Positions 46,423-54,412 of a stretch of 64,000 nucleotides of DNA are shown here, piece after piece (position 1 is the first letter of the stretch; the number at the start of each line of letters is the position of its first letter). This DNA is from Flavobacteriaceae bacterium. GTDB lineage: Bacteria > Bacteroidota > Bacteroidia > Flavobacteriales > Flavobacteriaceae. The position numbers and the translations under genes are program-made. The stretch is taken from positions 16,954-80,953 of the forward strand of contig JABDMU010000029.1 of assembly GCA_013001285.1 (NCBI GenBank), read 5' to 3'. The notes under the pieces are model-generated. The model did no database searches, was not told the origin of the DNA, and worked only from the letters and a program-made list of their open reading frames with translations.

Positions 46423-47730
46423 ATGAATCAACAATCCTATCGCTCATCGTTTATTCTGTTAACCGTTCTCTTTTTTCTCTGGGGCTTTATAACCGTTTTA
46501 GTAGATAGTTTGATTCCGCGACTCCGTGAATTATTTACATTGAGCTATTTTCAGGCAGGTATGGTACAATTTGCTTTTTTTGGAGCATATTTTTTACTTT
46601 CAATTCCTGCCAGTTATATTTTATCAAAAATTGGGTATAAAAAAGGTATTCTATTAGGCTTGCTCACAATGGCAACGGGGTGTTTATTATTCTATCCGGC
46701 AGCCTCATATCGCATTTTTGGGGTTTTTATGCTGGCTTATTTTATTCTCGCTGGCGGTATGACCATTTTACAAGTTGCAGCAAATCCTTTTGTTGCTGTT
46801 TTAGGAAGTGAGGAAGGCGCTTCAAGTCGCTTAAATTTATCGCAAGCATTTAATTCCTTGGGGACAGCAATTGCACCAGCTATAGGCGCATTATTTATAT
46901 TGAGTGATACTATTAAAACCGAAGATGAAATAGCCTCATTGACAGATGTTGCTAAGGAATCTTATTTGGCTTCTGAAGCGGCGGCAGTCCAAAAACCGTT
47001 TATTGGATTGGCCATTTTTATTGCCTTGATTGCGGGAATTTTTCTTTTTGCGAAACTTCCAAAACTCATAAGTGAAACTTCAACTGGCACCTATAGTGAT
47101 GCCTTTAAGAACAAAAATTTAATGCTGGGCGTTCTCGGAATTTTCTTTTATGTTGGTGCTGAAGTTGCTATTGGAAGCTATTTGGTCAACTATTTTTTAG
47201 ACATGAACCTTGTTGATGTGATCAAAGAAAATAGTGTCATGAAATCTATCGCCGAAAGCATATTGAACTCCGGAATTACTGAAAATGATAATAAGGCTAT
47301 TGTAGGTGTCTTTGTTACTTTTTACTGGTCTGGCGCTATGATCGGACGGTTTATTGGTTCCTATCTTACAAGGATCATGAAACCTGGAAAAGTATTAGGA
47401 ATATTTGCAACCATCGCCATCATTTTGATTTTGATTTCCATCAGTACTACTGGCCTTGTTTCGATGTGGAGTATCTTAGCAGTTGGTTTGTTCAATTCTA
47501 TCATGTTTCCAACCATTTTTACCTTAGCAATTGATGGCATTGGACAACTCAAACCAAAAGGATCTGGATTGCTTTGTACAGCCATTGTTGGTGGCGCCTT
47601 AATTCCCCCAATGTATGGTTATATAACAGATCAAATCGGATTTAAAACGGCCCTGTTTTTTATTATTTTATGCTATGGGTATATACTATGGTATGGCTAT
47701 AGAAACGCTTATAAAAAAATCATTTTATGA
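46423..47730 (+). CDS. Sugar MFS transporter (FucP/GluP/NagP-like)
   Basis: An inner-membrane sugar-proton symporter of the fucose/glucose/N-acetylglucosamine permease type, 435 residues with twelve predicted helices. Family features are the opening FFLWGFITVLVDSLIPRLRE, the helix pair with FFGAYFLLSIPA, the QVAANPFVAVLG segment and GRFIGSYLTRIM in the second half. In this context the likely substrates are mannose or GlcNAc released by the neighbouring hydrolases. The stop codon overlaps the start of the next gene in an ATGA arrangement, so the transporter and the glycosylasparaginase are translationally coupled. Confidence 0.92.
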   Translation: MNQQSYRSSFILLTVLFFLWGFITVLVDSLIPRLRELFTLSYFQAGMVQFAFFGAYFLLSIPASYILSKIGYKKGILLGLLTMATGCLLFYPAASYRIFGVFMLAYFILAGGMTILQVAANPFVAVLGSEEGASSRLNLSQAFNSLGTAIAPAIGALFILSDTIKTEDEIASLTDVAKESYLASEAAAVQKPFIGLAIFIALIAGIFLFAKLPKLISETSTGTYSDAFKNKNLMLGVLGIFFYVGAEVAIGSYLVNYFLDMNLVDVIKENSVMKSIAESILNSGITENDNKAIVGVFVTFYWSGAMIGRFIGSYLTRIMKPGKVLGIFATIAIILILISISTTGLVSMWSILAVGLFNSIMFPTIFTLAIDGIGQLKPKGSGLLCTAIVGGALIPPMYGYITDQIGFKTALFFIILCYGYILWYGYRNAYKKIIL

Positions 47731-48734
47731 AACGACGAAACTTTATAAAAAATGCATCGTTAACAGGTGTTGGCATCGCTGTTGGCAGCGCATTAGCTAG
47801 TTGCGCTGAATCAAAAAAAGAAGCTATAACTCCAATTTCAGAAGATGCAGTACAAAAAGGTACCTTACCATTGGTTATAGCAACTTGGGATGTGAAAAAT
47901 GCAACGGCAAAAGCTTGGGAAGTCTTGCAATCAGGTGGCACTGCCTTGGATGCAGTTGAACAGGGATGTATGATCGAAGAAGCTAATGAAAAGGGACAAT
48001 CGGTTGGTAAAGGTGGCTTACCTGATCGAGATGGCAAGGTAACTTTAGATGCTTGTATAATGAACAAAGAAGGCAATTGTGGTTCTGTTGTTTATTTACA
48101 GAATATCACCCATGCCGTTTCAGTGGCAAGAAAAGTTATGGAAGAAACGCCTCATGTTATGTTAGCCGGAAAAGGCGCTGAACAATTTGCGTATGATCAG
48201 GGTTTTCAAAAAGAAAACTTGCTTACTGAAGCCTCCAAAAAAGCATGGGAAGATTGGCAGGTGAAATCGGAGTACAAACCCATAATCAATATTGAAAATC
48301 ACGATACTATAGGCATGTTAGCTATTGATAAAAATGGTGATATCTCAGGAGCATGTACCACGAGCGGATTAGCCTATAAGATGGCAGGTCGCGTAGGAGA
48401 TTCACCCATAATAGGTTCAGGATTATTCGTAGATAATGAAGTTGGTGCCGCTGTAGCAACTGGCTTAGGTGAAGAAGTGGTAAAAACTGTTGGGAGTTTT
48501 CTGGTTGTTGAACTGATGCGTCAAGGTAAAACGCCTCAAGAGGCCTGCGAAGAAGCCATTAGTAGAATAGTAAGTAAACCAAATAGTGATTACAAGAATT
48601 TTCAAGTGGGTTATATCGCCATCAATAAAAAAGGAGAAACTGGTTATTTTGCCATTCATCAATACTTTAGTATGACTAAATATCAAGCTGGAAACAATGA
48701 AAATATTCAATCAGAATATTTTAATAAGTCTTAA
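47727..48734 (+). CDS. N4-(beta-N-acetylglucosaminyl)-L-asparaginase (glycosylasparaginase), Tat lipoprotein
   Basis: This Ntn hydrolase splits GlcNAc-Asn into aspartate and an aminosugar, the last step of N-glycoprotein breakdown. The precursor of 335 residues should self-cleave before Thr194 in NHDTIGM; other family regions are DWQVKSEYKP, GDISGACTTSG and GRVGDSPIIGSG. The HDTIGM motif and the GxxxEANExG segment fit glycosylasparaginase (as in Elizabethkingia) rather than plain asparaginase. The N-terminus is a twin-arginine signal (MKRRNFIK) followed by a lipobox Cys26, so it is exported folded and lipid-anchored. It ends the GH92-VOC-MFS operon and overlaps the MFS gene by 4 bases. Confidence 0.93.
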   Translation: MKRRNFIKNASLTGVGIAVGSALASCAESKKEAITPISEDAVQKGTLPLVIATWDVKNATAKAWEVLQSGGTALDAVEQGCMIEEANEKGQSVGKGGLPDRDGKVTLDACIMNKEGNCGSVVYLQNITHAVSVARKVMEETPHVMLAGKGAEQFAYDQGFQKENLLTEASKKAWEDWQVKSEYKPIINIENHDTIGMLAIDKNGDISGACTTSGLAYKMAGRVGDSPIIGSGLFVDNEVGAAVATGLGEEVVKTVGSFLVVELMRQGKTPQEACEEAISRIVSKPNSDYKNFQVGYIAINKKGETGYFAIHQYFSMTKYQAGNNENIQSEYFNKS

Positions 48735-48758
48735 CACCCTGCTCTGAACATTAAAAAA

Positions 48759-48780
48759 AGGGCTGATAATGCCCATTTTT
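48759..48780 (+). terminator. Probable terminator of the GH92-glycosylasparaginase operon
   Basis: A short GGGC/GCCC stem with a 7-base loop is flanked by seven A bases before and a T run after, 25 bases past the stop. The stem is weak, but A-T pairing can extend it. Confidence 0.55.
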
Positions 48781-48958
48781 TAGTGTAATTCCTCTTTTTT
48801 TTAATAGAACAAACACAATATTCTTCTGTTTTTCATCGTGATTTTAGACCAAAAAGCCCGTCTTATCTATATTTTAACGCATTTAAACAAAAAAATTCAT
48901 GATTAAAGCTTAATAAGCCTTTTTTAGTTATCAGAATAATAACCTACGTAACAAGTTT

Positions 48959-49276
48959 ATGGTCATGAAAAAGATGATTTTAATAATAGCTTTATTTACA
49001 TTTCCGTTGTTATCTGTATCACAAAATGATATAGATGCTACCGAATTGAATTCGCGTGAAAATGTGGCGTCTGTTATTGTATATGATTTAGAATCAAACC
49101 CAGTGATCTTAGAATTGAATACTGAAATTATCTCCTACCGTAAAGTAGAGCCAATTAGTCCAGATCCTATTGATCAAAATAAGTCAATTAACTTTATTAA
49201 AAGCAATGAGTTAATTAGCATAAAGGCCTATATAAAGAGCCTTCAAATGAAACGAAAAACAACCGAAATAAGTTAA
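48959..49276 (+). CDS. Small exported protein of unknown function
   Basis: The 105-residue product (103 if started at the second ATG, 48965) opens with a clear signal peptide, MKKMILIIALFTFPLLSVSQ, and should be periplasmic or secreted. The remaining 80 residues are charged with several Ile/Val-rich strands and no recognisable domain; there are no cysteines. It stands alone between the glycan operon and cphA, with 224 bases upstream and a strong terminator downstream. It may be lineage-specific; I assign no function. Confidence 0.7.
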   Translation: MVMKKMILIIALFTFPLLSVSQNDIDATELNSRENVASVIVYDLESNPVILELNTEIISYRKVEPISPDPIDQNKSINFIKSNELISIKAYIKSLQMKRKTTEIS

Positions 49277-49300
49277 GATTACTCACTTCTTAATTATTTT

Positions 49301-49333
49301 AAAGAGCCACATTTAATTCGTGGCTCTTTATTT
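49301..49333. terminator. Bidirectional terminator between the small exported gene and cphA
   Basis: A 10-base stem AAAGAGCCAC/GTGGCTCTTT with a 9-base loop lies between the convergent stops. It can terminate both transcripts, although the T tract is cleaner on the plus strand. Confidence 0.88.
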
Positions 49334-51973
49334 TTATATCAATTCAAGCTCGCCTTTGGCGTCTTTTTCCTTTAAACTTTTCACGAGTTCAAGAGCATCC
49401 GGAACAACATCACTACATAATATGATAAGCGAACCCTTTACTGCATTTTTTACTGCAAAAGTAATGGCCTCTTTCTCTGAAGGAATTATGGTCGTTTTTT
49501 TGTTTGGGTCCTTCATTTTTATGCCATCATTTAACATCTTGATCAGTTCTTCTTCTGACTTACCTCGTAATCGCTTGTCTTGACGAATTATAATCTCATC
49601 AAACATTTCGGCTGCAATGCTTCCCATTTCGTTATTATCTTCAACACGCCTATCTCCAATTCCTGCTATGATTCCAACTTTCACAGTTGCTTCTAATTCA
49701 TTTGTAAATTTTTGTAGTGCTCGCATGCCAGCTGGGTTATGTGCATAATCTAAGAGTATTGAGAAATCTTTGAATTCGAATAAGTTTAGCCTTCCGGGTG
49801 TTTGAGAAGCTGAAGGAATAAAGGTTTCCAACGCCGCTTTCATATCTTCAATGCTTATCCCTTGAACATGGGCAGCTAAGATCGCACCTAAAACATTTTG
49901 AATCATAAACGATGCCTTTCCGCCAAAAGTTAATGGGATGTTTTCGGCTTTCATTATTCGCATTTTCCATTGGCCTCGACAAATTGTGACATATCCATTT
50001 TCATAAACAGCGGTAATTCCATTCAAGCGTTGGAGTGCTTTTATTCGCGGATTTTCTTCATCCATTGAAAACAAGGCCACATTGCATTCTACTGTACGGC
50101 GCATGTCATATACAAGATCATCGTCAGCATTTAAAATAGCATATCCTTCTGGCAAAACAGTTTCAGGCACAACGCCTTTTACTTTAGCCAATTGTTCAAT
50201 GGTATGAATTCCCTTTAATCCTAAATGATCTGAAGCAACATTGGTTACCACGGCTACATCACATTTTTTAAAGCCGAGTCCTGCTCGTAATAGGCCTCCT
50301 CTTGCACATTCTAAAACTGCAAAATTTACGGTTGGATCCTTAAGTACGAATTCGGTACTTGCAGGTCCAGTGCAATCACCAGACATGAGTAATCTGTTCT
50401 GAATATATACGCCATCACTGGTCGTATATCCAACACGATAACCCTTCATTTTTGCAATATGTGCGATCAATCGTGTCGTTGTTGTTTTTCCATTTGTACC
50501 TGAAATAGCGACAATTGGAATACGTCCTGTATCGCCTTTTTTTGGAAATAATTTATCAATAACCGGGGCTGCAACATTCCGAGGCAGTCCAGATGTTGGT
50601 GCCAGATGCATTCTAAATCCAGGTCCTGCATTTACCTCAAGGACAGCACCTCCAGTTTCAGATAATGGTTTACTGATATCGGTAGTCATAATATCAATAC
50701 CACAAATATCCAGGTCTATGATCTTTGAGATGCGCTCAACCATGGAGACATTTGCCGGATGTACAATATCGGTGACATCCTCTGCCGTACCACCAGTACT
50801 CAAATTTGCGGTATCCTTCAGAATAAGACGTTCGCCATCTGGGATCACGGAATCTACAGTATAACCAGCAGCTTCAATTATTGTTTGTGTTAACTCATTT
50901 ACTGTGATCTGTGTCAGTACATTCTCGTGGCCATAACCACGTCTTGGATCATCATTAACCTCATCTATCAATTCTTGAACTGTAGACTTACCATTCCCTA
51001 CAACATGAGCTGGAGAACGTAGAGCCGCAGCCACAAGAACATGATTGATAACCAATAATCTATAGTCTTCACCTTGAATGTATTTTTCGACAATGATAGC
51101 GCCACTTCGAGAACTATTCTTTGCATGATGGAAGGCCTCTAGAGCCTCTTCATAATTTTGAATATCGACAGTAATGCCACGACCATGATTCCCATCAACA
51201 GGTTTGATAACCAAAGGAAACCCAACATATCTACAAGCTTCTTCTAAGCTCCGTTCACGTCGGATGATATCTCCTTTTGGCACTTCAACTTCTGCTTGTT
51301 CCAGCAAGTATTTTGTATCTTCTTTATCACATGCAATTTCAACACCAATACTGCTTGTTTCACTAGTTACAGTAGCTTGTATTCGTTTCTGATTGGCACC
51401 ATATCCTAATTGGCAAAGTGAATATTTGTTAAGTCGGATCCATGGAATGCCACGAGATTCGGCTTCTTCAACAATTGACCCCGTACTTGGCCCTAATCGT
51501 TCAGATTCTCGTATTTCACGCATTTTTTGAATATCGTCGGCCATATCGTAATCTTCACCATCGATCAAGGCTTGGCAAATTTGAACTGATACCTTTGCTG
51601 CATAACGACCCACCGCTTCTTCCATATAGGCAAAAACCACATTATAGACACCATCTTCACCATAACCTCTAGTTCGGCCAAATCCTACATCCATACCAGC
51701 CAATGTTTGAATTTCCAAGGCAATATGTTCAATAATATGTCCCATCCAAGTACCTTCTTCCACGCGTTGAAAAAATCCTCCCGGTTCCCCAATCGAACAA
51801 CGATGTTCATACATACTTGGAAACATGGTCTTTAAGCGATCATAAAAACCGTCAATTTTATTTGAGGGCAATTCCTCCATTTCTTCTAGGTCAAGTACCA
51901 TAACAATTAGTTTATGACGACGCACAGACCAATAATTAGGACCTCTCATGGCATTAATTTCTCTTATTCTCAT
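49334..51973 (-). CDS. cphA: Cyanophycin synthetase
   Basis: CphA polymerises aspartate and arginine into cyanophycin (multi-L-arginyl-poly-L-aspartate), using ATP for each addition. The 879 residues show the three-part CphA1 architecture: an N-terminal domain beginning MRIREINAMRGPNYWS, an ATP-grasp domain at about 220-470 (PLVIKPVDGNHGRGITVDI), and a Mur-ligase-like domain with the P-loop ISGTNGKTTTTRL near residue 490 and later LDYAHNPAGM. The first active site adds Asp and the Mur-like one Arg. It is divergent from cphB across 88 bases, an arrangement fitting joint control. Confidence 0.95.
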   Translation of the reverse strand: MRIREINAMRGPNYWSVRRHKLIVMVLDLEEMEELPSNKIDGFYDRLKTMFPSMYEHRCSIGEPGGFFQRVEEGTWMGHIIEHIALEIQTLAGMDVGFGRTRGYGEDGVYNVVFAYMEEAVGRYAAKVSVQICQALIDGEDYDMADDIQKMREIRESERLGPSTGSIVEEAESRGIPWIRLNKYSLCQLGYGANQKRIQATVTSETSSIGVEIACDKEDTKYLLEQAEVEVPKGDIIRRERSLEEACRYVGFPLVIKPVDGNHGRGITVDIQNYEEALEAFHHAKNSSRSGAIIVEKYIQGEDYRLLVINHVLVAAALRSPAHVVGNGKSTVQELIDEVNDDPRRGYGHENVLTQITVNELTQTIIEAAGYTVDSVIPDGERLILKDTANLSTGGTAEDVTDIVHPANVSMVERISKIIDLDICGIDIMTTDISKPLSETGGAVLEVNAGPGFRMHLAPTSGLPRNVAAPVIDKLFPKKGDTGRIPIVAISGTNGKTTTTRLIAHIAKMKGYRVGYTTSDGVYIQNRLLMSGDCTGPASTEFVLKDPTVNFAVLECARGGLLRAGLGFKKCDVAVVTNVASDHLGLKGIHTIEQLAKVKGVVPETVLPEGYAILNADDDLVYDMRRTVECNVALFSMDEENPRIKALQRLNGITAVYENGYVTICRGQWKMRIMKAENIPLTFGGKASFMIQNVLGAILAAHVQGISIEDMKAALETFIPSASQTPGRLNLFEFKDFSILLDYAHNPAGMRALQKFTNELEATVKVGIIAGIGDRRVEDNNEMGSIAAEMFDEIIIRQDKRLRGKSEEELIKMLNDGIKMKDPNKKTTIIPSEKEAITFAVKNAVKGSLIILCSDVVPDALELVKSLKEKDAKGELELI

Positions 51974-52035
51974 GTTGGTTGTTATTAAGAGTGAAAGATT
52001 ATAAATATATACATTTTTCTATTAAAAATTTAGTT

Positions 52036-52043
52036 TATTTTTG
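52036..52043 (+). promoter_or_regulatory. Putative -7 box of the cphB promoter
   Basis: TATTTTTG matches TAnnTTTG exactly, 18 bases before the cphB ATG. An in-frame TTG that could extend cphB lies inside this box. Confidence 0.55.
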
Positions 52044-52061
52044 CCCAATAATTTATTAAGA

Positions 52062-52925
52062 ATGCAGGACATAAAAGGAACATTGATCCCAATTGGAGGG
52101 AATGAAGATAAAGGATTAGAAGAAAGTGAAATTTACCATTTAGAGTTTATTGATGAAGGCATTCTCTATCATGTCGTTAAAGAAGCCGGTGGGACAAATG
52201 CTAATATTGTTGTCATTCCCACGGCATCGAGTATCCCCGATGAAGTTGGTGAAAATTACCTTTCTGCTTTTTCAAAATTAGGTTGTAAAAATGTAACAAT
52301 TCTAGATATTCGAAGTAAAAAAGATTCAAAAAAATCGCAGACTGTCGAATTAATAAAAAAAGCGAATTGCGTCATGTTCTCAGGTGGGAATCAGTCTAAA
52401 ATCACTGACAAAATTGGTGGATCAGTGATTCATGAAATTTTAAGGGATCGCTATTTGAATGAAGAAGGATTTGTGATTGCAGGTACAAGCGCTGGAGCTA
52501 TGGCCATGGCTCAAGAAATGATCGCAGGAGGTAGTGCAGTTGAAGCCTTTGTTAAAGGAGCAGTGACCATGTACAAAGGTTTAGGTTTGATAAATGAATT
52601 GATCATAGACACCCATTTTATTAGACGCGGTCGATTTGGTAGACAAGCCGAAGCTGTTGCGAAACATCCTGAACTCATTGGAGTTGGTTTAGCCGAAGAC
52701 ACCGGAATGATCATTAAAAACGGGAACGATTGTACAGTGATTGGATCTGGAATGGTTATTATTTTTGATGGCAGTAATCTTACTCATAATAATGAAAAAT
52801 TACTTGATGACGGAACTCCCATGACCATGACAAATCTAACTGTACATGTGCTTTCTAACAGTGACTCCTTTCACATTAAAGATAGAAAAGTTAATGTGCT
52901 ACCAATAGAAGCTCCTTTCATCTAA
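52062..52925 (+). CDS. cphB: Cyanophycinase (peptidase S51 family)
   Basis: Cyanophycinase is an exo-acting serine peptidase that cleaves cyanophycin to beta-Asp-Arg dipeptides. The 287-residue protein opens with GTLIPIGGNEDKG, then has the nucleophile motif GTSAGAMAMA with Ser143 and the downstream LIIDTHFIRRGRFGR and LAEDTGMII segments typical of the enzyme. No signal peptide is evident, so it is cytoplasmic and would act on internal granules. I start it at ATG 52062, not at TTG 52041, which falls in the promoter box. It is divergent from cphA; two membrane protein genes follow. Confidence 0.95.
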   Translation: MQDIKGTLIPIGGNEDKGLEESEIYHLEFIDEGILYHVVKEAGGTNANIVVIPTASSIPDEVGENYLSAFSKLGCKNVTILDIRSKKDSKKSQTVELIKKANCVMFSGGNQSKITDKIGGSVIHEILRDRYLNEEGFVIAGTSAGAMAMAQEMIAGGSAVEAFVKGAVTMYKGLGLINELIIDTHFIRRGRFGRQAEAVAKHPELIGVGLAEDTGMIIKNGNDCTVIGSGMVIIFDGSNLTHNNEKLLDDGTPMTMTNLTVHVLSNSDSFHIKDRKVNVLPIEAPFI

Positions 52926-52933
52926 TATTTTTG
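52926..52933 (+). promoter_or_regulatory. Weak candidate -7 box before the small membrane protein gene
   Basis: TATTTTTG directly follows the cphB stop and lies 46 bases before the next ATG. There is no -33 match, and the gene could equally be read through from cphB. Confidence 0.3.
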
Positions 52934-52979
52934 GAATTTAAAAAGCATTCAAATATTTTCCTTTTTTGAATTCTAAATC

Positions 52980-53321
52980 ATGACCACACGATTTAAAGTT
53001 GGATTATTATTTCTCGCTATTCAAGTTGGCTTAATTGTTTATGCGCGGTTCATCCCTGAGCGTTTTTTTTGCTGGGCACCTTATGACATTCACAGCAAAT
53101 ATGAAATTCAGACCACTATCAATGGAAAATTATTAAGTTCAACAGAAGCAGAACAACGCTATAATTATAAATCGAAAGGCTGGGAACAACGTTCTATTTA
53201 TAATATCATTTCCCTAGTCGCTCAATATGAACGCACTTATGGGGCAAACGACAATGCTCAGGTTGAGATCATTTTTGCAGTTAACGGAAACCCGGAAGAG
53301 AAATGGACCTTAAAACCATGA
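52980..53321 (+). CDS. Small membrane-anchored protein of unknown function
   Basis: The 113-residue product has one N-terminal membrane segment (VGLLFLAIQVGLIVYARF) followed by an extracytoplasmic region of about 80 residues with CWAPYDIHSKYEIQ and YNIISLVAQYE. I recognise no domain. It is followed by the HTTM-like gene with an ATGA overlap, so the two are probably coupled and their products may work together. The position, 54 bases after cphB on the same strand, is the only hint of function. Confidence 0.8.
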   Translation: MTTRFKVGLLFLAIQVGLIVYARFIPERFFCWAPYDIHSKYEIQTTINGKLLSSTEAEQRYNYKSKGWEQRSIYNIISLVAQYERTYGANDNAQVEIIFAVNGNPEEKWTLKP

Positions 53322-54403
53322 GATCATCTCCTTTAGGGAGATTGCTGCAGTTTGAAGGCACCGCCATGTTGCCTAATGTTTTGTTGATGTCAAAACTTAT
53401 GGTACTGCTACTTTTAGCATACCATTTTTTCTTTAAAATTGAAGACCCCTTTATTCCTTTTTTTCAATTTTTAGATGTTTTCAATCAGGCTCCTGGCTTA
53501 TTTAAATGGGGGCTTCGAATATTGTTTGGTATATTTGCTACAACTTTATTTTTAAATATTTGGGTAAGAACCTCTGCTCTTATTTTAGGTGCGATTGTTA
53601 TTCTTGGATTGGTAGCCTCTAAACCCTTATTCAATAACCATACATTTATTTGTGGTTGTGCATTGATCCTTGCCGGGCTTTCAAATAGAACACAACCCCC
53701 TTTACTTCTTATCTATCAACTTGCGTTGGTTTATTTAGGCGCATCATTGAATAAATTTCTTGACCCTGATTGGTGGGATGGTTCTTTCATGCATACTTGG
53801 CTTTTTGAAGCACGAGAAAACCCCTTTTATTTAACGGTTTCACAATGGTTTCCTGAACGCTATTTTGCGATATTCCTGTCATGGATAGCGATGTCAAGTG
53901 AACTTATTTTAGGCGTTCTTTTTATTTTTAAGCGCACCCGAAATATTGGAGTATGGATCGCAATCATTTTTCATACCATATTATTTACAATGACTGCGTT
54001 TAAATTCGGCCATTTTTTTCAATCCCTTGCCATTCTCTTGATCGCATTTTTAAATTGGCCTAAAGGTGCAGTGATTGTTCAATTCAAGTCAGGTTCTTTA
54101 AAATTGTTACGATTAATTTTTAGCTGGTTAGACTGGGATCAAAAGATAAAATGGGAAGGCAACTTATCATCGAATAACTGGATGGTATTAAAAACAAAAG
54201 ATGGACAGCAAACCAATCATAAGGCTTTAAAAGATCTCATTCTTTACACACCGTTATTCTATATTTCCTTACTTGGCTTGGATATGCTATTGTACCTCAT
54301 CTTTTACTATGAAAGAACACTACTATTTATTTTGAATTTGATAATATATTGGGGTTTGATCTTTTACTTTTTTCCGTCATTAAAAAACCAACCCTCTAAA
54401 TAA
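53318..54403 (+). CDS. Polytopic membrane protein, HTTM-like
   Basis: A membrane protein of 361 residues with about eight helices. The segment LVYLGASLNKFLDPDWWDGSF resembles the conserved core of the HTTM domain, shared with vitamin K-dependent carboxylase-like proteins, but I see no second catalytic domain, so an enzymatic role is not supported. A soluble loop of about 45 residues (WEGNLSSNNWMVLKTKDG) lies before the last two helices. The ATGA overlap with the preceding gene favours ATG 53318 over 53303. It is convergent with the isoaspartyl peptidase gene, with 9 bases between the stops. Confidence 0.8.
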   Translation: MRSSPLGRLLQFEGTAMLPNVLLMSKLMVLLLLAYHFFFKIEDPFIPFFQFLDVFNQAPGLFKWGLRILFGIFATTLFLNIWVRTSALILGAIVILGLVASKPLFNNHTFICGCALILAGLSNRTQPPLLLIYQLALVYLGASLNKFLDPDWWDGSFMHTWLFEARENPFYLTVSQWFPERYFAIFLSWIAMSSELILGVLFIFKRTRNIGVWIAIIFHTILFTMTAFKFGHFFQSLAILLIAFLNWPKGAVIVQFKSGSLKLLRLIFSWLDWDQKIKWEGNLSSNNWMVLKTKDGQQTNHKALKDLILYTPLFYISLLGLDMLLYLIFYYERTLLFILNLIIYWGLIFYFFPSLKNQPSK

Positions 54404-54412
54404 TCTTGATGA

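Noticed and set aside
48903..48930. GCTT-AAT-AAGC mini-hairpin followed by T bases
   Set aside because: A four-base stem is too weak to support a terminator call.
52947..52971. Inverted repeat ATTCAAA/TTTGAAT after cphB
   Set aside because: AT-only-rich 7-base arms in a very AT-rich gap; no clear T tract or GC core, so not called a terminator or operator.
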